The notes under the pieces are model-generated. The model searched no databases. It worked only from the letters and a program-made list of their open reading frames with translations, and was not told the origin of the DNA. From CAZNKU01 sp045545235 (GTDB taxonomy: Bacteria > Bacillota > Clostridia > Monoglobales > Firm-18): a DNA stretch of 56,609 bases. Positions 49,606 through 56,609 of this stretch are shown piece after piece (position 1 is the first letter of the stretch; every line of letters begins with the position of its first letter). The stretch is from positions 1 to 56,609 of the forward strand of contig JAZQAN010000015.1 in NCBI GenBank assembly GCA_045545235.1. Reading direction: 5' to 3'. Both the position numbers and the translations under genes were made by a program.

Positions 49606-51627
49606 TTATAAAACCTTAATAGTATAAACACAAGGGGTATTTGCAGTAAATCTGTCAAAGCGAATTCGTACCTTGTCACTTGTGGCATTGTATGTAATTT
49701 CATATTCATATTTGCCATTTGCCTTTTCGCTTACTGTATATTCGGTATCATCCAAAGTAATTTTTATGTCTATACTTTCATCCTTTGTGCCAAGCAAAAT
49801 TTTGATTTTGTTTTCAGCATTTTGTTTTACGTTTAATTCATAGCTGAACCAACCGTGTGTATTAACTGCACTCCATTTTTTTCCTTTGCCTGAGCCGGGG
49901 ATTCTGTATAGAGCATCGTTTTCAATAAACGTGTCGCTGAAGTTAACTTCCTTTTGGATTTTATGGCTTTCCATAGCACCACCGCAGATTATAAAATCAG
50001 TAAGATTTTCTGCTTCAAGCTTTGCCGTAGTTTCTTTTTCAATGCGGAAGCTTTCGCGAACTTCATTTACAAAGCTTTGAACATAGTCAAGGTTTGCAAA
50101 GCTTACCAATGTATCGCCGTTTAAACAGTAGAATTTATCTCCAAGCAGTTTTTTGCCTTCATCATTAAGTGCAAGCATTGTTTTTAGTGTTTCTTCAAGC
50201 TTGTTTTCGTATGAAGTATCCCTTGTTTCAAAATATTTTGCGTAGTTAAGGAAGGTTAGTACAAGCTGTTCCCATATATGTGCAACGTATTTGAGGTTTG
50301 CAAATCGGTACCATAGCTTGTCGTAAGCATCATCTTTTAAAACGCCTTTTAAAGTCAGAAGTTTTTCGTAAATTTCATCTGCCTGTTTTACGGCATCTTC
50401 TTTTTCTGCAAGCACATTTTCTATTGTGCCTCTTTCCCAGCCAAGTGGAATAAACCATTCATTTGATGCAAGGCAATAATCTTCCTTCATCATTTCAAAG
50501 TAGAAGTGATTTTTGCAATGATTTATTTTGGGGAACAGACTAAGTTCTGTAAAATAATATTTGTTAAGATAGAATGCTTTTTTCTGAATATCCTCGGTAT
50601 GTTCCATAAGAGAACGTACTTCTTTCGGGGCTTCGGGATAATTCTTTTCAAAAAAAGTGTCTATTGCCTTATCTACATCTTCGCCAAGCATACAGGCGTT
50701 CATAATGTCAAGGTTTACTTCGTTAGGTCCGCCGAATGGGTCCTGACCTGCACGGTCTATACGGGAAACGTATCCGGCAGGATTATATCCTTCGCAGTAT
50801 TCCATTTTTTCAAGTATGTGGTCTTTCAGCATTATTGGCAATCTGCCTTTGCCGAAGTATTCGCCAAAAATATCTGTTTCAACAAAAAGAGGGTTGTTTT
50901 TTATTTTGTTGAAGAATTTGTTGTGGGGCAAACACAAACTCCAGTCAAACTGTGTCCATTTGTCCATAATCATCAGGTCTTTTGAAATGCTTTCGTATGC
51001 CTTTGTCATCATTTCATAGTCTTCTTCAATACTTGCAAACGGACGCACTATAAGCTCTTTGCCAATTTCTTTGCAGGCTTCATACAATGTTTGTGTAACG
51101 TATTTTACGCGTTCAACTTTGTCAAGCTTTTGATTTTTAAGCTTCAAAAGAGGAACTTTTGTTTCATGCAATGTTAAAATGATACCATCCATATATGGAT
51201 ATGCTGCAAAAAAATCATAGACTCTGTTTGCCAAAAAGTCTTTAACAAGTGGATGAGTTACTTCAATATCCTTATCACTGTTTAAAATTTCGGGATATAC
51301 CTTTGAAAAGTTATCAGGTAAATCAAGCTCGTGATGCCACAAGTACATTTTAATACCTGCATCGTGAGCTTTTTTACAACCTTTATTTACAACATCAAGG
51401 CACATATTCATATATTCCACATTTTTTGAATCATTGAACTGACTGTATTTTCTGTATGGTGTCATACCGTCAATGTTGCCTTTTATGTAGTCATGTGTAG
51501 GGCCAATTAGTTGAATATGCGACATCTTTTTTTCTATCGCGTAGTCTATAGTGTACAAAAAGTATTCGGGTACCACATCTACGGGGTTACAAACGGATAT
51601 ACCGCGTATCATTTCTCTTTTTGTCAT
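49606..51627 (-). CDS. Uncharacterised TIM-barrel protein, glycoside-hydrolase-like
   Basis: 673 residues, no signal peptide, so cytoplasmic. The N-terminal ~330 residues look like a (beta/alpha)8 barrel with MYLWHHELDLP and DGIILTLHETKVPL segments, as in alpha-glucuronidase-type hydrolases; the Glu of LHET may be catalytic. A helical middle follows and a C-terminal beta-sandwich (about 570-673; VNTHGWFSYELNVKQ). I recognise no named family. It starts 24 bases after the M20 peptidase gene ends, so the two are cotranscribed. Confidence 0.75.
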   Translation of the reverse strand: MTKREMIRGISVCNPVDVVPEYFLYTIDYAIEKKMSHIQLIGPTHDYIKGNIDGMTPYRKYSQFNDSKNVEYMNMCLDVVNKGCKKAHDAGIKMYLWHHELDLPDNFSKVYPEILNSDKDIEVTHPLVKDFLANRVYDFFAAYPYMDGIILTLHETKVPLLKLKNQKLDKVERVKYVTQTLYEACKEIGKELIVRPFASIEEDYEMMTKAYESISKDLMIMDKWTQFDWSLCLPHNKFFNKIKNNPLFVETDIFGEYFGKGRLPIMLKDHILEKMEYCEGYNPAGYVSRIDRAGQDPFGGPNEVNLDIMNACMLGEDVDKAIDTFFEKNYPEAPKEVRSLMEHTEDIQKKAFYLNKYYFTELSLFPKINHCKNHFYFEMMKEDYCLASNEWFIPLGWERGTIENVLAEKEDAVKQADEIYEKLLTLKGVLKDDAYDKLWYRFANLKYVAHIWEQLVLTFLNYAKYFETRDTSYENKLEETLKTMLALNDEGKKLLGDKFYCLNGDTLVSFANLDYVQSFVNEVRESFRIEKETTAKLEAENLTDFIICGGAMESHKIQKEVNFSDTFIENDALYRIPGSGKGKKWSAVNTHGWFSYELNVKQNAENKIKILLGTKDESIDIKITLDDTEYTVSEKANGKYEYEITYNATSDKVRIRFDRFTANTPCVYTIKVL

Positions 51628-51651
51628 TTTATTATCTCCTTGTATTAAAAT

Positions 51652-52803
51652 TTATATATTATAGCATATTGCAACTATTCTCTTTGCGGATTCTTTCAAA
51701 GATGATATTACCGCATATTCGTTTTTTGAATGTATGTTTCCGCCTTCAACACCAAGTGAATCCAGTGTGGGGATACCGCATCTTGTTGTATATGCGGCAT
51801 CGGAGCCTCCGTTTGCTGAACGGAATGAAAGTGTGGATAAGTTGGTTGCTTTGAAAATTTCGTTTATTTTTTCAAGCAAGTTTATGTTTGTGTCAGTAAG
51901 CTCCATTGCGTCTCTTTGGCTTTGCAAAACAAGCCCACAGGTTGTTCCTTCAATGTAAGAAGTTTCTGCTGTTTTTTGAGCAATCTTTTGCACTTCTGCA
52001 AGTTCTTCGGCATTTGAAAATCTAAAGTCTACCTCAAGGGAACACTTTTCAGGAACAGTGTTTGGTTTTGTTCCGCCTGAAATTACTCCGCAATTGGCGG
52101 TGATGCCATTTTCATCCTTGTACTTTTCTAATTCGAGAATTTTATGTGCAGCTTCGGCTATTGCATTTATACCACTGGTACAGGTGCCGGCATGTGCTGC
52201 TTTGCCTGTAATGTTAAAAGTGTATTTGGCAATACCTTTTCTTTTTAATACAGTTGTATTTGCAGTATGGGGTTCACAATTTAAGAAGGCAACGGCATCA
52301 CGTGCACATTCGCACATATAATTAACAGTGGTTTTGTTACTTGTTGAGCTGGATATTTCTTCATCAGACTGTAATATCAGCTTTATTGGTCGTTCGCAAA
52401 AACCTTCATCGGCAAGGGCAGCCATAGCATAAAAGGATGCTACTATTCCGCCCTTACAGTCACAAACTCCCGGACCGTAAATTTTGGTTTCATCCTTTTT
52501 TATAATTGGTGATTCAAAAAGTCCGACGGGATGAACTGTATCAACATGTCCTGAAAGACATACAGGAGATTTTTTTGCTTCGGGATTCATGGTGATACAG
52601 ATGCAATCCCCTGATATTTCCTGCTTCTGTATTTCAATTTTCCACCCTAAAGCTTTTGCTTTTTCTATAACATAGTTGCTTGCCTTATCTACACCCTCTT
52701 TGTAATTAGTAGGGCTTTCAATACTGCAAAATTCCTCCCAGAATTTTATGTATTCATTTTCCAACAAATCTATTCTATTGAAAATTTTATCACAATTATT
52801 CAC
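51652..52803 (-). CDS. M20-family metallopeptidase (CPG2/ArgE-like)
   Basis: 383 residues from a GTG at 52803, with GGGAGA upstream. A di-zinc hydrolase of the carboxypeptidase G2/ArgE/DapE group. Zinc motifs are SGHVDTVHP (His and the general Asp), GPGVCDCKGGI (the usual Met is Cys) and SDEEISSS (Glu-Glu). The dimerisation domain has KAAHAGTCTSGINAI. It likely cleaves an N-acyl or peptide bond of an acidic amino acid derivative; substrate unknown. Confidence 0.88.
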   Translation of the reverse strand: MNNCDKIFNRIDLLENEYIKFWEEFCSIESPTNYKEGVDKASNYVIEKAKALGWKIEIQKQEISGDCICITMNPEAKKSPVCLSGHVDTVHPVGLFESPIIKKDETKIYGPGVCDCKGGIVASFYAMAALADEGFCERPIKLILQSDEEISSSTSNKTTVNYMCECARDAVAFLNCEPHTANTTVLKRKGIAKYTFNITGKAAHAGTCTSGINAIAEAAHKILELEKYKDENGITANCGVISGGTKPNTVPEKCSLEVDFRFSNAEELAEVQKIAQKTAETSYIEGTTCGLVLQSQRDAMELTDTNINLLEKINEIFKATNLSTLSFRSANGGSDAAYTTRCGIPTLDSLGVEGGNIHSKNEYAVISSLKESAKRIVAICYNI

Positions 52804-52870
52804 TTTAGCATCTCCCTGACTGTTAAATTTTTTGTGAAATTATAAATTAAAAATTCAAAATAAGATTATA

Positions 52871-53755
52871 CTAATTTCTTGTGAGTATTTTTTCACCGTC
52901 AAAAAGTATTACTCCTAACCCCCAACCGTGGGATTTGGGTGTTTCATCAAGGTATTTAACAAAGGATTTCTGCAAACTGGTTTCCTGAGGTAAAATCGAC
53001 GTATCACCGTTGAAATCTTTATAGAAAACACGCCAGCAATCACTGAAGTAATCTCTCTCTTTTCTTGCGTACATTTCAAAATCCTTTGAAAAATCAACTA
53101 TATTTGAGGTTTCCTTGTATACCCTTTTGATGTATTCGGGGTAAAACAGCCATGTTCCGCAATGTATAACAAGCAATCCGTCTTTTAGTTCGTCTTTATA
53201 AAAGTTGTAAAGCTCTTTGTATGAAGCAAGACGTTTTTCATATGTAAGAGGACCGTCAGATGGAATGTGACACCTGAATATAAGGTCGCCCGGTTCAACT
53301 GTGTAGTTGCTTAATTTTATGGCTTCTTCATCCCATACAGCTTTGTCAAACTGTAATCTTGTTGTGGCAAAACGTGTCAAGGTAAAAAATCCGTTATACC
53401 AGGTAAATGCTTCTATGCCAAATACACCGAATCTTTTTTCGCATTCAATGGTTTTGAATAAGATGTCACGCATAGCGGTTATATACATTTCCTCGTTTCT
53501 TCCGTTTTGCAAATATTTGTTTTTAAGCCAGTCTGTACTTTCCAGAACAAAAAGCAGATAAACCGTATACATACTCATGTTTTCAATGCCCATAGCATCG
53601 AGTTTTTCTTTAGCTTCGGTCAAAGTTATTTTTTGATTGAGAAATTCTTTTGCACATTCAAATATTCTTTCGTCTGCAATAGCTCTGTATTTGTGGTAAT
53701 TTTCCTGCATTTCAGCGGAAAATCCGATTTCTTTAAGTAAATTTTTAACTATCAT
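52871..53755 (-). CDS. NAT_N/GNAT_C two-domain acyltransferase-like protein
   Basis: 294 residues. Typical segments are KLDAMGIENMSMYTVYLLF in the N-terminal half and RLQFDKAVWDEEA, FRCHIPSDGPLTYEKRLASY and HCGTWLFYPEY in the C-terminal half. They match my memory of Firmicutes acyltransferase-like proteins with an NAT_N plus GNAT_C architecture (no family search made). The activity is unproven. The M20 gene is next on the same strand, 67 bases on, with a barrel hydrolase-like gene after it. A shared transcript is possible. Confidence 0.7.
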   Translation of the reverse strand: MIVKNLLKEIGFSAEMQENYHKYRAIADERIFECAKEFLNQKITLTEAKEKLDAMGIENMSMYTVYLLFVLESTDWLKNKYLQNGRNEEMYITAMRDILFKTIECEKRFGVFGIEAFTWYNGFFTLTRFATTRLQFDKAVWDEEAIKLSNYTVEPGDLIFRCHIPSDGPLTYEKRLASYKELYNFYKDELKDGLLVIHCGTWLFYPEYIKRVYKETSNIVDFSKDFEMYARKERDYFSDCWRVFYKDFNGDTSILPQETSLQKSFVKYLDETPKSHGWGLGVILFDGEKILTRN

Positions 53756-53904
53756 TTTATCACCTTTTTTTAGTAGAGTATCTTTTTTACTATAATATCA
53801 CGATTGCCAGTGAAATTCAATACTAAAAAAGATATAAAATATTGAATTTCAATCAGTCTTTTTACATTGTGAAGAATATTTCAAATGCTGCAAAAAATAA
53901 TTTA

Positions 53905-53942
53905 AAAGGCGGCAGGTTTTGTATTAAAACCTACCGCCGTTT
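53905..53942 (-). terminator. Terminator of rodA/tRNA-Arg transcript
   Basis: Stem AACGGCGGTAGGTTTT / AAAACCTGCCGCCTT on the minus strand (53942-53926 with 53920-53905, one G-T pair), followed by TTAAATTATTTTTT. Confidence 0.85.
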
Positions 53943-53943
53943 C

Positions 53944-54018
53944 TGGCACCCCCGACCGGAATCGAACCGATGACTAACCCTTAGGAGGGGCTTGTAATAT
54001 CCTCTTTACTACGGGGGC
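53944..54018 (-). tRNA. tRNA-Arg(CCT)
   Basis: 75 bases with encoded CCA. The acceptor stem GCCCCCG pairs with CGGGGGT; the anticodon loop CTCCTAA gives CCT (decodes AGG). D-arm and T-loop (TTCGATT) are normal. It lies 21 bases downstream of the rodA-like gene and so may be processed from that mRNA. Confidence 0.95.
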
Positions 54019-54039
54019 GTATTGGCGGTGTAACCGCCA

Positions 54040-55155
54040 TTATATGAAATGAAGTGTTTTCCTTCTCATATGAACATTAAGCACAAGACCTAATGCCATA
54101 CAGTTTGTCATCATTGACGAACCGCCATAACTAATAAACGGAAGCGGAATACCTGTAACGGGCATAATTCCTATTGCCATACCTATATTTTCAAATGTAT
54201 GGAACAACCACATAGCTGCAACTCCCATGCAAATAAAGCTGCCAAGCTCATCCTTTGATGTTTTAGCAATGTATACACAACGCAAAATAAGGCCCATAAG
54301 AATCAAAACTGTAATCATACACATTATAATTCCGCCCTCTTCGCCGATTACGGAAAATATAAAGTCGGTATGTTTTTCAGGCAGATAACCCATTTGTGTC
54401 TGAATACCCTGAAGCAACCCTTTACCTGAAATCTGACCTGAACCTATGGCAATTTTACTTTGTGTTACGTGATAACCATAAGATTCTGCGGCACTTTCGG
54501 GGTTAAAAAGAGCGTAAATACGTTGCTTCTGGTATGATTCTAAAAAGAAAAACCACGAAATAACAGCAACTGCCGCACCGGTTATACCTGCGGTGAGGAT
54601 GTATCGCCAGTCTATATTTGCAACGAAAACCATAACTACAAATATAAAAACAAACACCATTGCACTTCCGAAGTCGGGCTGTAACAATATAAGAATTAAC
54701 GGAACTGCAAGATGACACAAAAGTAAAAATACATTTTTTATATAATTTATGTCATCTTTTATTGTGTCAAGATGTTTTGCAAGTGTAAGAATAAAGCATA
54801 TTTTTACAATTTCTGCAGGTTGTATTCCCACAGGGCCAAAGCGAATCCAACCTTTTGTGCCTGTAGATTCTGAACCTATACCTATAATAAGCACAAGAAT
54901 AAGTAAAAACAAAGAAATGCCCGTGAAGAATTTCCATAAATCTGTAAGGTCATCATAGTCGATGTATGTTATAATATACATAAATACAAGTCCTATAAAC
55001 AAACCGGCACTTTGTACAATAATATACTTAAGGTTGTTTCCGGGCATAGATCTGGTGGCACTGTATATGAAAACCATGCCAATTACTACCGCACAGGCAA
55101 ATAAAAACAGTATTAATTTGTCATATTTTTTGAAATTACCAAAAAAAGTACCCAA
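54040..55155 (-). CDS. RodA/FtsW/SpoVE family glycosyltransferase
   Basis: 371 residues from a TTG at 55155, with GAGG 8 bases upstream and no ATG in place. SEDS polymerase with about ten membrane segments. Motifs include VGIQPAEIVKICFILTLAKH, LLQPDFGSAMVFVFIF, TQMGYLPEKHTDFIFSVIGEEGG and GIPLPFISYGGSSM near the end. It polymerises peptidoglycan with a class B PBP; RodA-like from the short N-terminus. It likely pairs with a PBP such as the one at 18169. Upstream, a DivIVA gene diverges. Confidence 0.93.
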   Translation of the reverse strand: MGTFFGNFKKYDKLILFLFACAVVIGMVFIYSATRSMPGNNLKYIIVQSAGLFIGLVFMYIITYIDYDDLTDLWKFFTGISLFLLILVLIIGIGSESTGTKGWIRFGPVGIQPAEIVKICFILTLAKHLDTIKDDINYIKNVFLLLCHLAVPLILILLQPDFGSAMVFVFIFVVMVFVANIDWRYILTAGITGAAVAVISWFFFLESYQKQRIYALFNPESAAESYGYHVTQSKIAIGSGQISGKGLLQGIQTQMGYLPEKHTDFIFSVIGEEGGIIMCMITVLILMGLILRCVYIAKTSKDELGSFICMGVAAMWLFHTFENIGMAIGIMPVTGIPLPFISYGGSSMMTNCMALGLVLNVHMRRKTLHFI

Positions 55156-55274
55156 TTAATCAACCTCATTAATACAATTATATAATAAGTATACCACAAA
55201 ATTTGTAAAAAACAATAGACGAATTAAAAAAAATATTATATAATATATATAATGTAATTTGAGAGGTGAATTTT

Positions 55275-55727
55275 ATGGCTAAAATTTTTCGCGGTGCATT
55301 ATTCGGGTACAATAAAAAGGATGTACACAGATATGTGGAAAGTATGAGTGCAAATTTTCAGGCACAGCTTGATGAATATGATGAAGAAATAAAGACTCTT
55401 AAGGACAAATGGCAGGAATTATCAGAAGAAAGAGAAGCACTTGAAGTTAAGAAGAACAATATTTCAGAGGCTATACTTTCTGCTCAACAAAAGGGCAAAT
55501 CAATGGTTATGGAAGCACAGGAACAAGGTGAAATAATTATTTCTGAAGCACGCAGAGAAAGTGACAATATTATTGCCGAGGCACATAAGAAGGCAGAAGA
55601 TGAACTGGAACTTATGAGCAAAAAAATTGCTGAAGAAAATCAAAAGCTTATAAAAATTCGACGTGACATTACAAATATACGTCGTAATGCAATAAAAACA
55701 CTTAATACACTTGAAGCTAACAACGAA
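55275..55727 (+). CDS. DivIVA-domain protein
   Basis: About 153 residues from the ATG at 55275 (start favoured by GAGAGGTG upstream), with its stop at 55734-55736. The N-terminal DivIVA membrane-curvature motif is FRGALFGYNKKDVHRYVE, followed by a coiled coil (about 30-140) rich in Glu, Lys and Gln. It marks cell poles or division sites. The pairing with rodA fits a cell-shape locus. Shorter than classical DivIVA; GpsB-like or minimal DivIVA are alternatives. Confidence 0.85.
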
Positions 55728-55752
55728 GAATTTTAATTGTTGAGGGAAAAAT

Positions 55753-56325
55753 ATGAACGTATACGATTTTGATAAGACTATTTATGATGGTGACTGTACA
55801 GTAAATTTTTACATATACTGTTTGAAAAATTATCCTGTTATATACAAAAAAATTCCTGAGGTTTTGTGGTTTGGGTTACTTTTTAAGCTTGGAATTATAA
55901 AAAAGACTGATTTTAAAAGCCGCTTTTTCAAATTTGCAACTTTAATTCCCGACCTCAAAGAAGCGGTTGCAGCTTTTTGGGCAAAAGATAAGTGTAAAAT
56001 AAAGAAATTTTATGTTGATAATCAAAGGGAAGATGACATAATAATTTCTGCATCACCTACCTTTATACTTGATGAAATATGTGGTATTTTAAATATAAAG
56101 CATTTATATGCAACAAATGTTGATTTGACATCAGGAAAAATCATTGGTGAAAATTGTTATGGTGAAGAAAAAGTAAAAAGATTTTATGAGGCTGGGTATA
56201 AAGAAAATTCCATTGATGAATTTTATTCTGATTCCCTATCTGATTCACCCTTGGCTGATATTTCAAAAAAGGCCTTTGTTGTAATTAAAGAAAAACTTAT
56301 TCCGTGGAATGAGTACAAAAAATAA
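55753..56325 (+). CDS. HAD-IB phosphatase (SerB/PSP-like)
   Basis: 190 residues. Motif I YDFDKTIYDGD (about 4-14), motif II ISASPTF (about 98) and motif IV FYSDSLSDSPL mark the SerB/phosphocholine-phosphatase branch of HAD. The substrate is not decided. It starts 16 bases after the DivIVA stop, so it is probably cotranscribed. The stop overlaps the 5' base of the terminator-like hairpin that adjoins the right repeat. Confidence 0.85.
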   Translation: MNVYDFDKTIYDGDCTVNFYIYCLKNYPVIYKKIPEVLWFGLLFKLGIIKKTDFKSRFFKFATLIPDLKEAVAAFWAKDKCKIKKFYVDNQREDDIIISASPTFILDEICGILNIKHLYATNVDLTSGKIIGENCYGEEKVKRFYEAGYKENSIDEFYSDSLSDSPLADISKKAFVVIKEKLIPWNEYKK

Positions 56326-56351
56326 TGCAAGGAAGCGATGCTTCCTTGCAT
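56325..56351 (+). terminator. Terminator-like hairpin of HAD-IB gene
   Basis: Stem ATGCAAGGAAGC / GCTTCCTTGCAT (56325-56336 with 56340-56351), 3-base loop, only a short TT after it. Followed at 56354 by the repeat. Confidence 0.75.
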
Positions 56352-56353
56352 TT

Positions 56354-56522
56354 CAGACCGTCGAAAAAGTCGTTCTATCGCAAGTGATTTGATAATAATG
56401 TTTGAATGTAGGGCAAGGGCTTGCTCTTGCCTCAAATAAAACCAGATATACAAAATTCCAAGGAAAACATTGAGCTTTCCTTGGAATTACTTGCTTTTTG
56501 CCAATTTGAACTCTACCGTACC
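56354..56522 (+). repeat. Interspersed hairpin repeat, right copy
   Basis: 169 bases in the opposite orientation to 1-168. Shared end blocks and centre as described for the left copy. Its hairpin is TTCCAAGGAAA/TTTCCTTGGAA (56457-56467 with 56476-56486), differing from the left stem at several paired positions. It starts right after the HAD-IB terminator. Confidence 0.9.
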
Positions 56523-56526
56523 CTCG

Positions 56527-56609
56527 TACGCCGACGAATTCAAATTGACAAAATATACCTTCCTTTTTCGCAATCTGTCAGCGTGTCGATAGGTTTATCG
56601 ACACGCTGA
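56527..56609 (+). repeat. Partial third repeat module with terminal palindrome
   Basis: GTACGCCGACGAATTCAAAT resembles the end block of the repeat (GTACGGTAGAGTTCAAATTG) in the opposite orientation to the right copy, giving a head-to-head arrangement. It ends in a perfect stem TCAGCGTGTCGAT / ATCGACACGCTGA (56578-56590 with 56597-56609). The window ends there, so the module may be longer. Confidence 0.6.

Noticed and set aside
56421..56609. 62-residue open frame at the right end
   Set aside because: It runs through the hairpin repeat and the terminal palindrome without a ribosome binding site.
1..56609. Composite transposon or phage bounded by the inverted end repeats
   Set aside because: No transposase, integrase or phage gene inside, 56 kb of mainly housekeeping DNA, and the repeats look like gene-end elements.

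Overview
The window is AT-rich, densely coded DNA from a low-GC Gram-positive bacterium, most likely a Clostridia (Oscillospirales/Lachnospirales-like) gut or anaerobic species. The evidence is the Firmicutes-type order of SRP RNA, dnaX, ybaB and recR, a Noc/ParB protein, a T-box leader, a large SRP RNA with an Alu domain, S-layer-homology (SLH) surface proteins, DivIVA, strong TTGACA-17-TATAAT promoters, and AGGAGG-type ribosome binding sites with several TTG/GTG starts. Both ends are copies, in opposite orientation, of one ~169 bp hairpin repeat, so the window may be a whole draft contig broken at repeats (inference).

Layout. 1-8.2 kb is a housekeeping block on the minus strand: SRP RNA, dnaX, ybaB, recR, hflX, yigZ-like, tsaE, tsaB, rpiB and a dCMP deaminase, many overlapping by 1-20 bp, then a noc-like gene. 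8.3-11.1 kb is a DeoR regulator divergent from a HAD phosphatase and a glycerol-1-phosphate-dehydrogenase-like gene. 11.1-13.5 kb is a polar amino-acid ABC transporter. 13.7-15.5 kb is a strongly promoted pair, NifU-like scaffold plus GGGtGRT protein. 15.5-17.1 kb is a small XRE repressor divergent from a secreted repeat protein whose last repeat is frameshifted. 17.1-22.6 kb holds a pseudouridine synthase, a PBP2-like transpeptidase and a 948-residue SLH protein, a candidate S-layer protein.

22.6-38.6 kb is an accessory carbohydrate and transport region. It has two AraC-controlled modules with Gfo/Idh/MocA dehydrogenases, xylose-isomerase-like epimerases, a ThuA-like protein, an esterase, an MFS transporter, a beta-propeller protein and a hexapeptide acetyltransferase. 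It also has a sodium symporter behind a T-box leader that reads best as tyrosine-specific, and an aminotransferase/AEC-transporter pair. 38.7-42.9 kb carries a secreted CAP protein with five N-terminal repeats, a HAD hydrolase, a second pseudouridine synthase with an apparently leaderless promoter, a GNAT acetyltransferase and uracil-DNA glycosylase.

42.9-46.2 kb is the least ordinary stretch. tRNA-Ser(GGA) is followed by a tandem array of ~140 bp units that re-create the tRNA 3' end. A CHAP-SLH surface protein lies between the array and a fourth, distant unit. Then come remnants of a short-chain dehydrogenase, an unidentified Cys-rich protein and an AraC regulator. 46.2-56.3 kb returns to intact genes: a tiny Cys-rich protein, a phosphoribosyltransferase, RNase HI, an orphan GyrB-like topoisomerase subunit, an uncharacterised barrel protein with an M20 peptidase and an NAT_N/GNAT_C protein, RodA with tRNA-Arg(CCU), DivIVA and a HAD-IB phosphatase.
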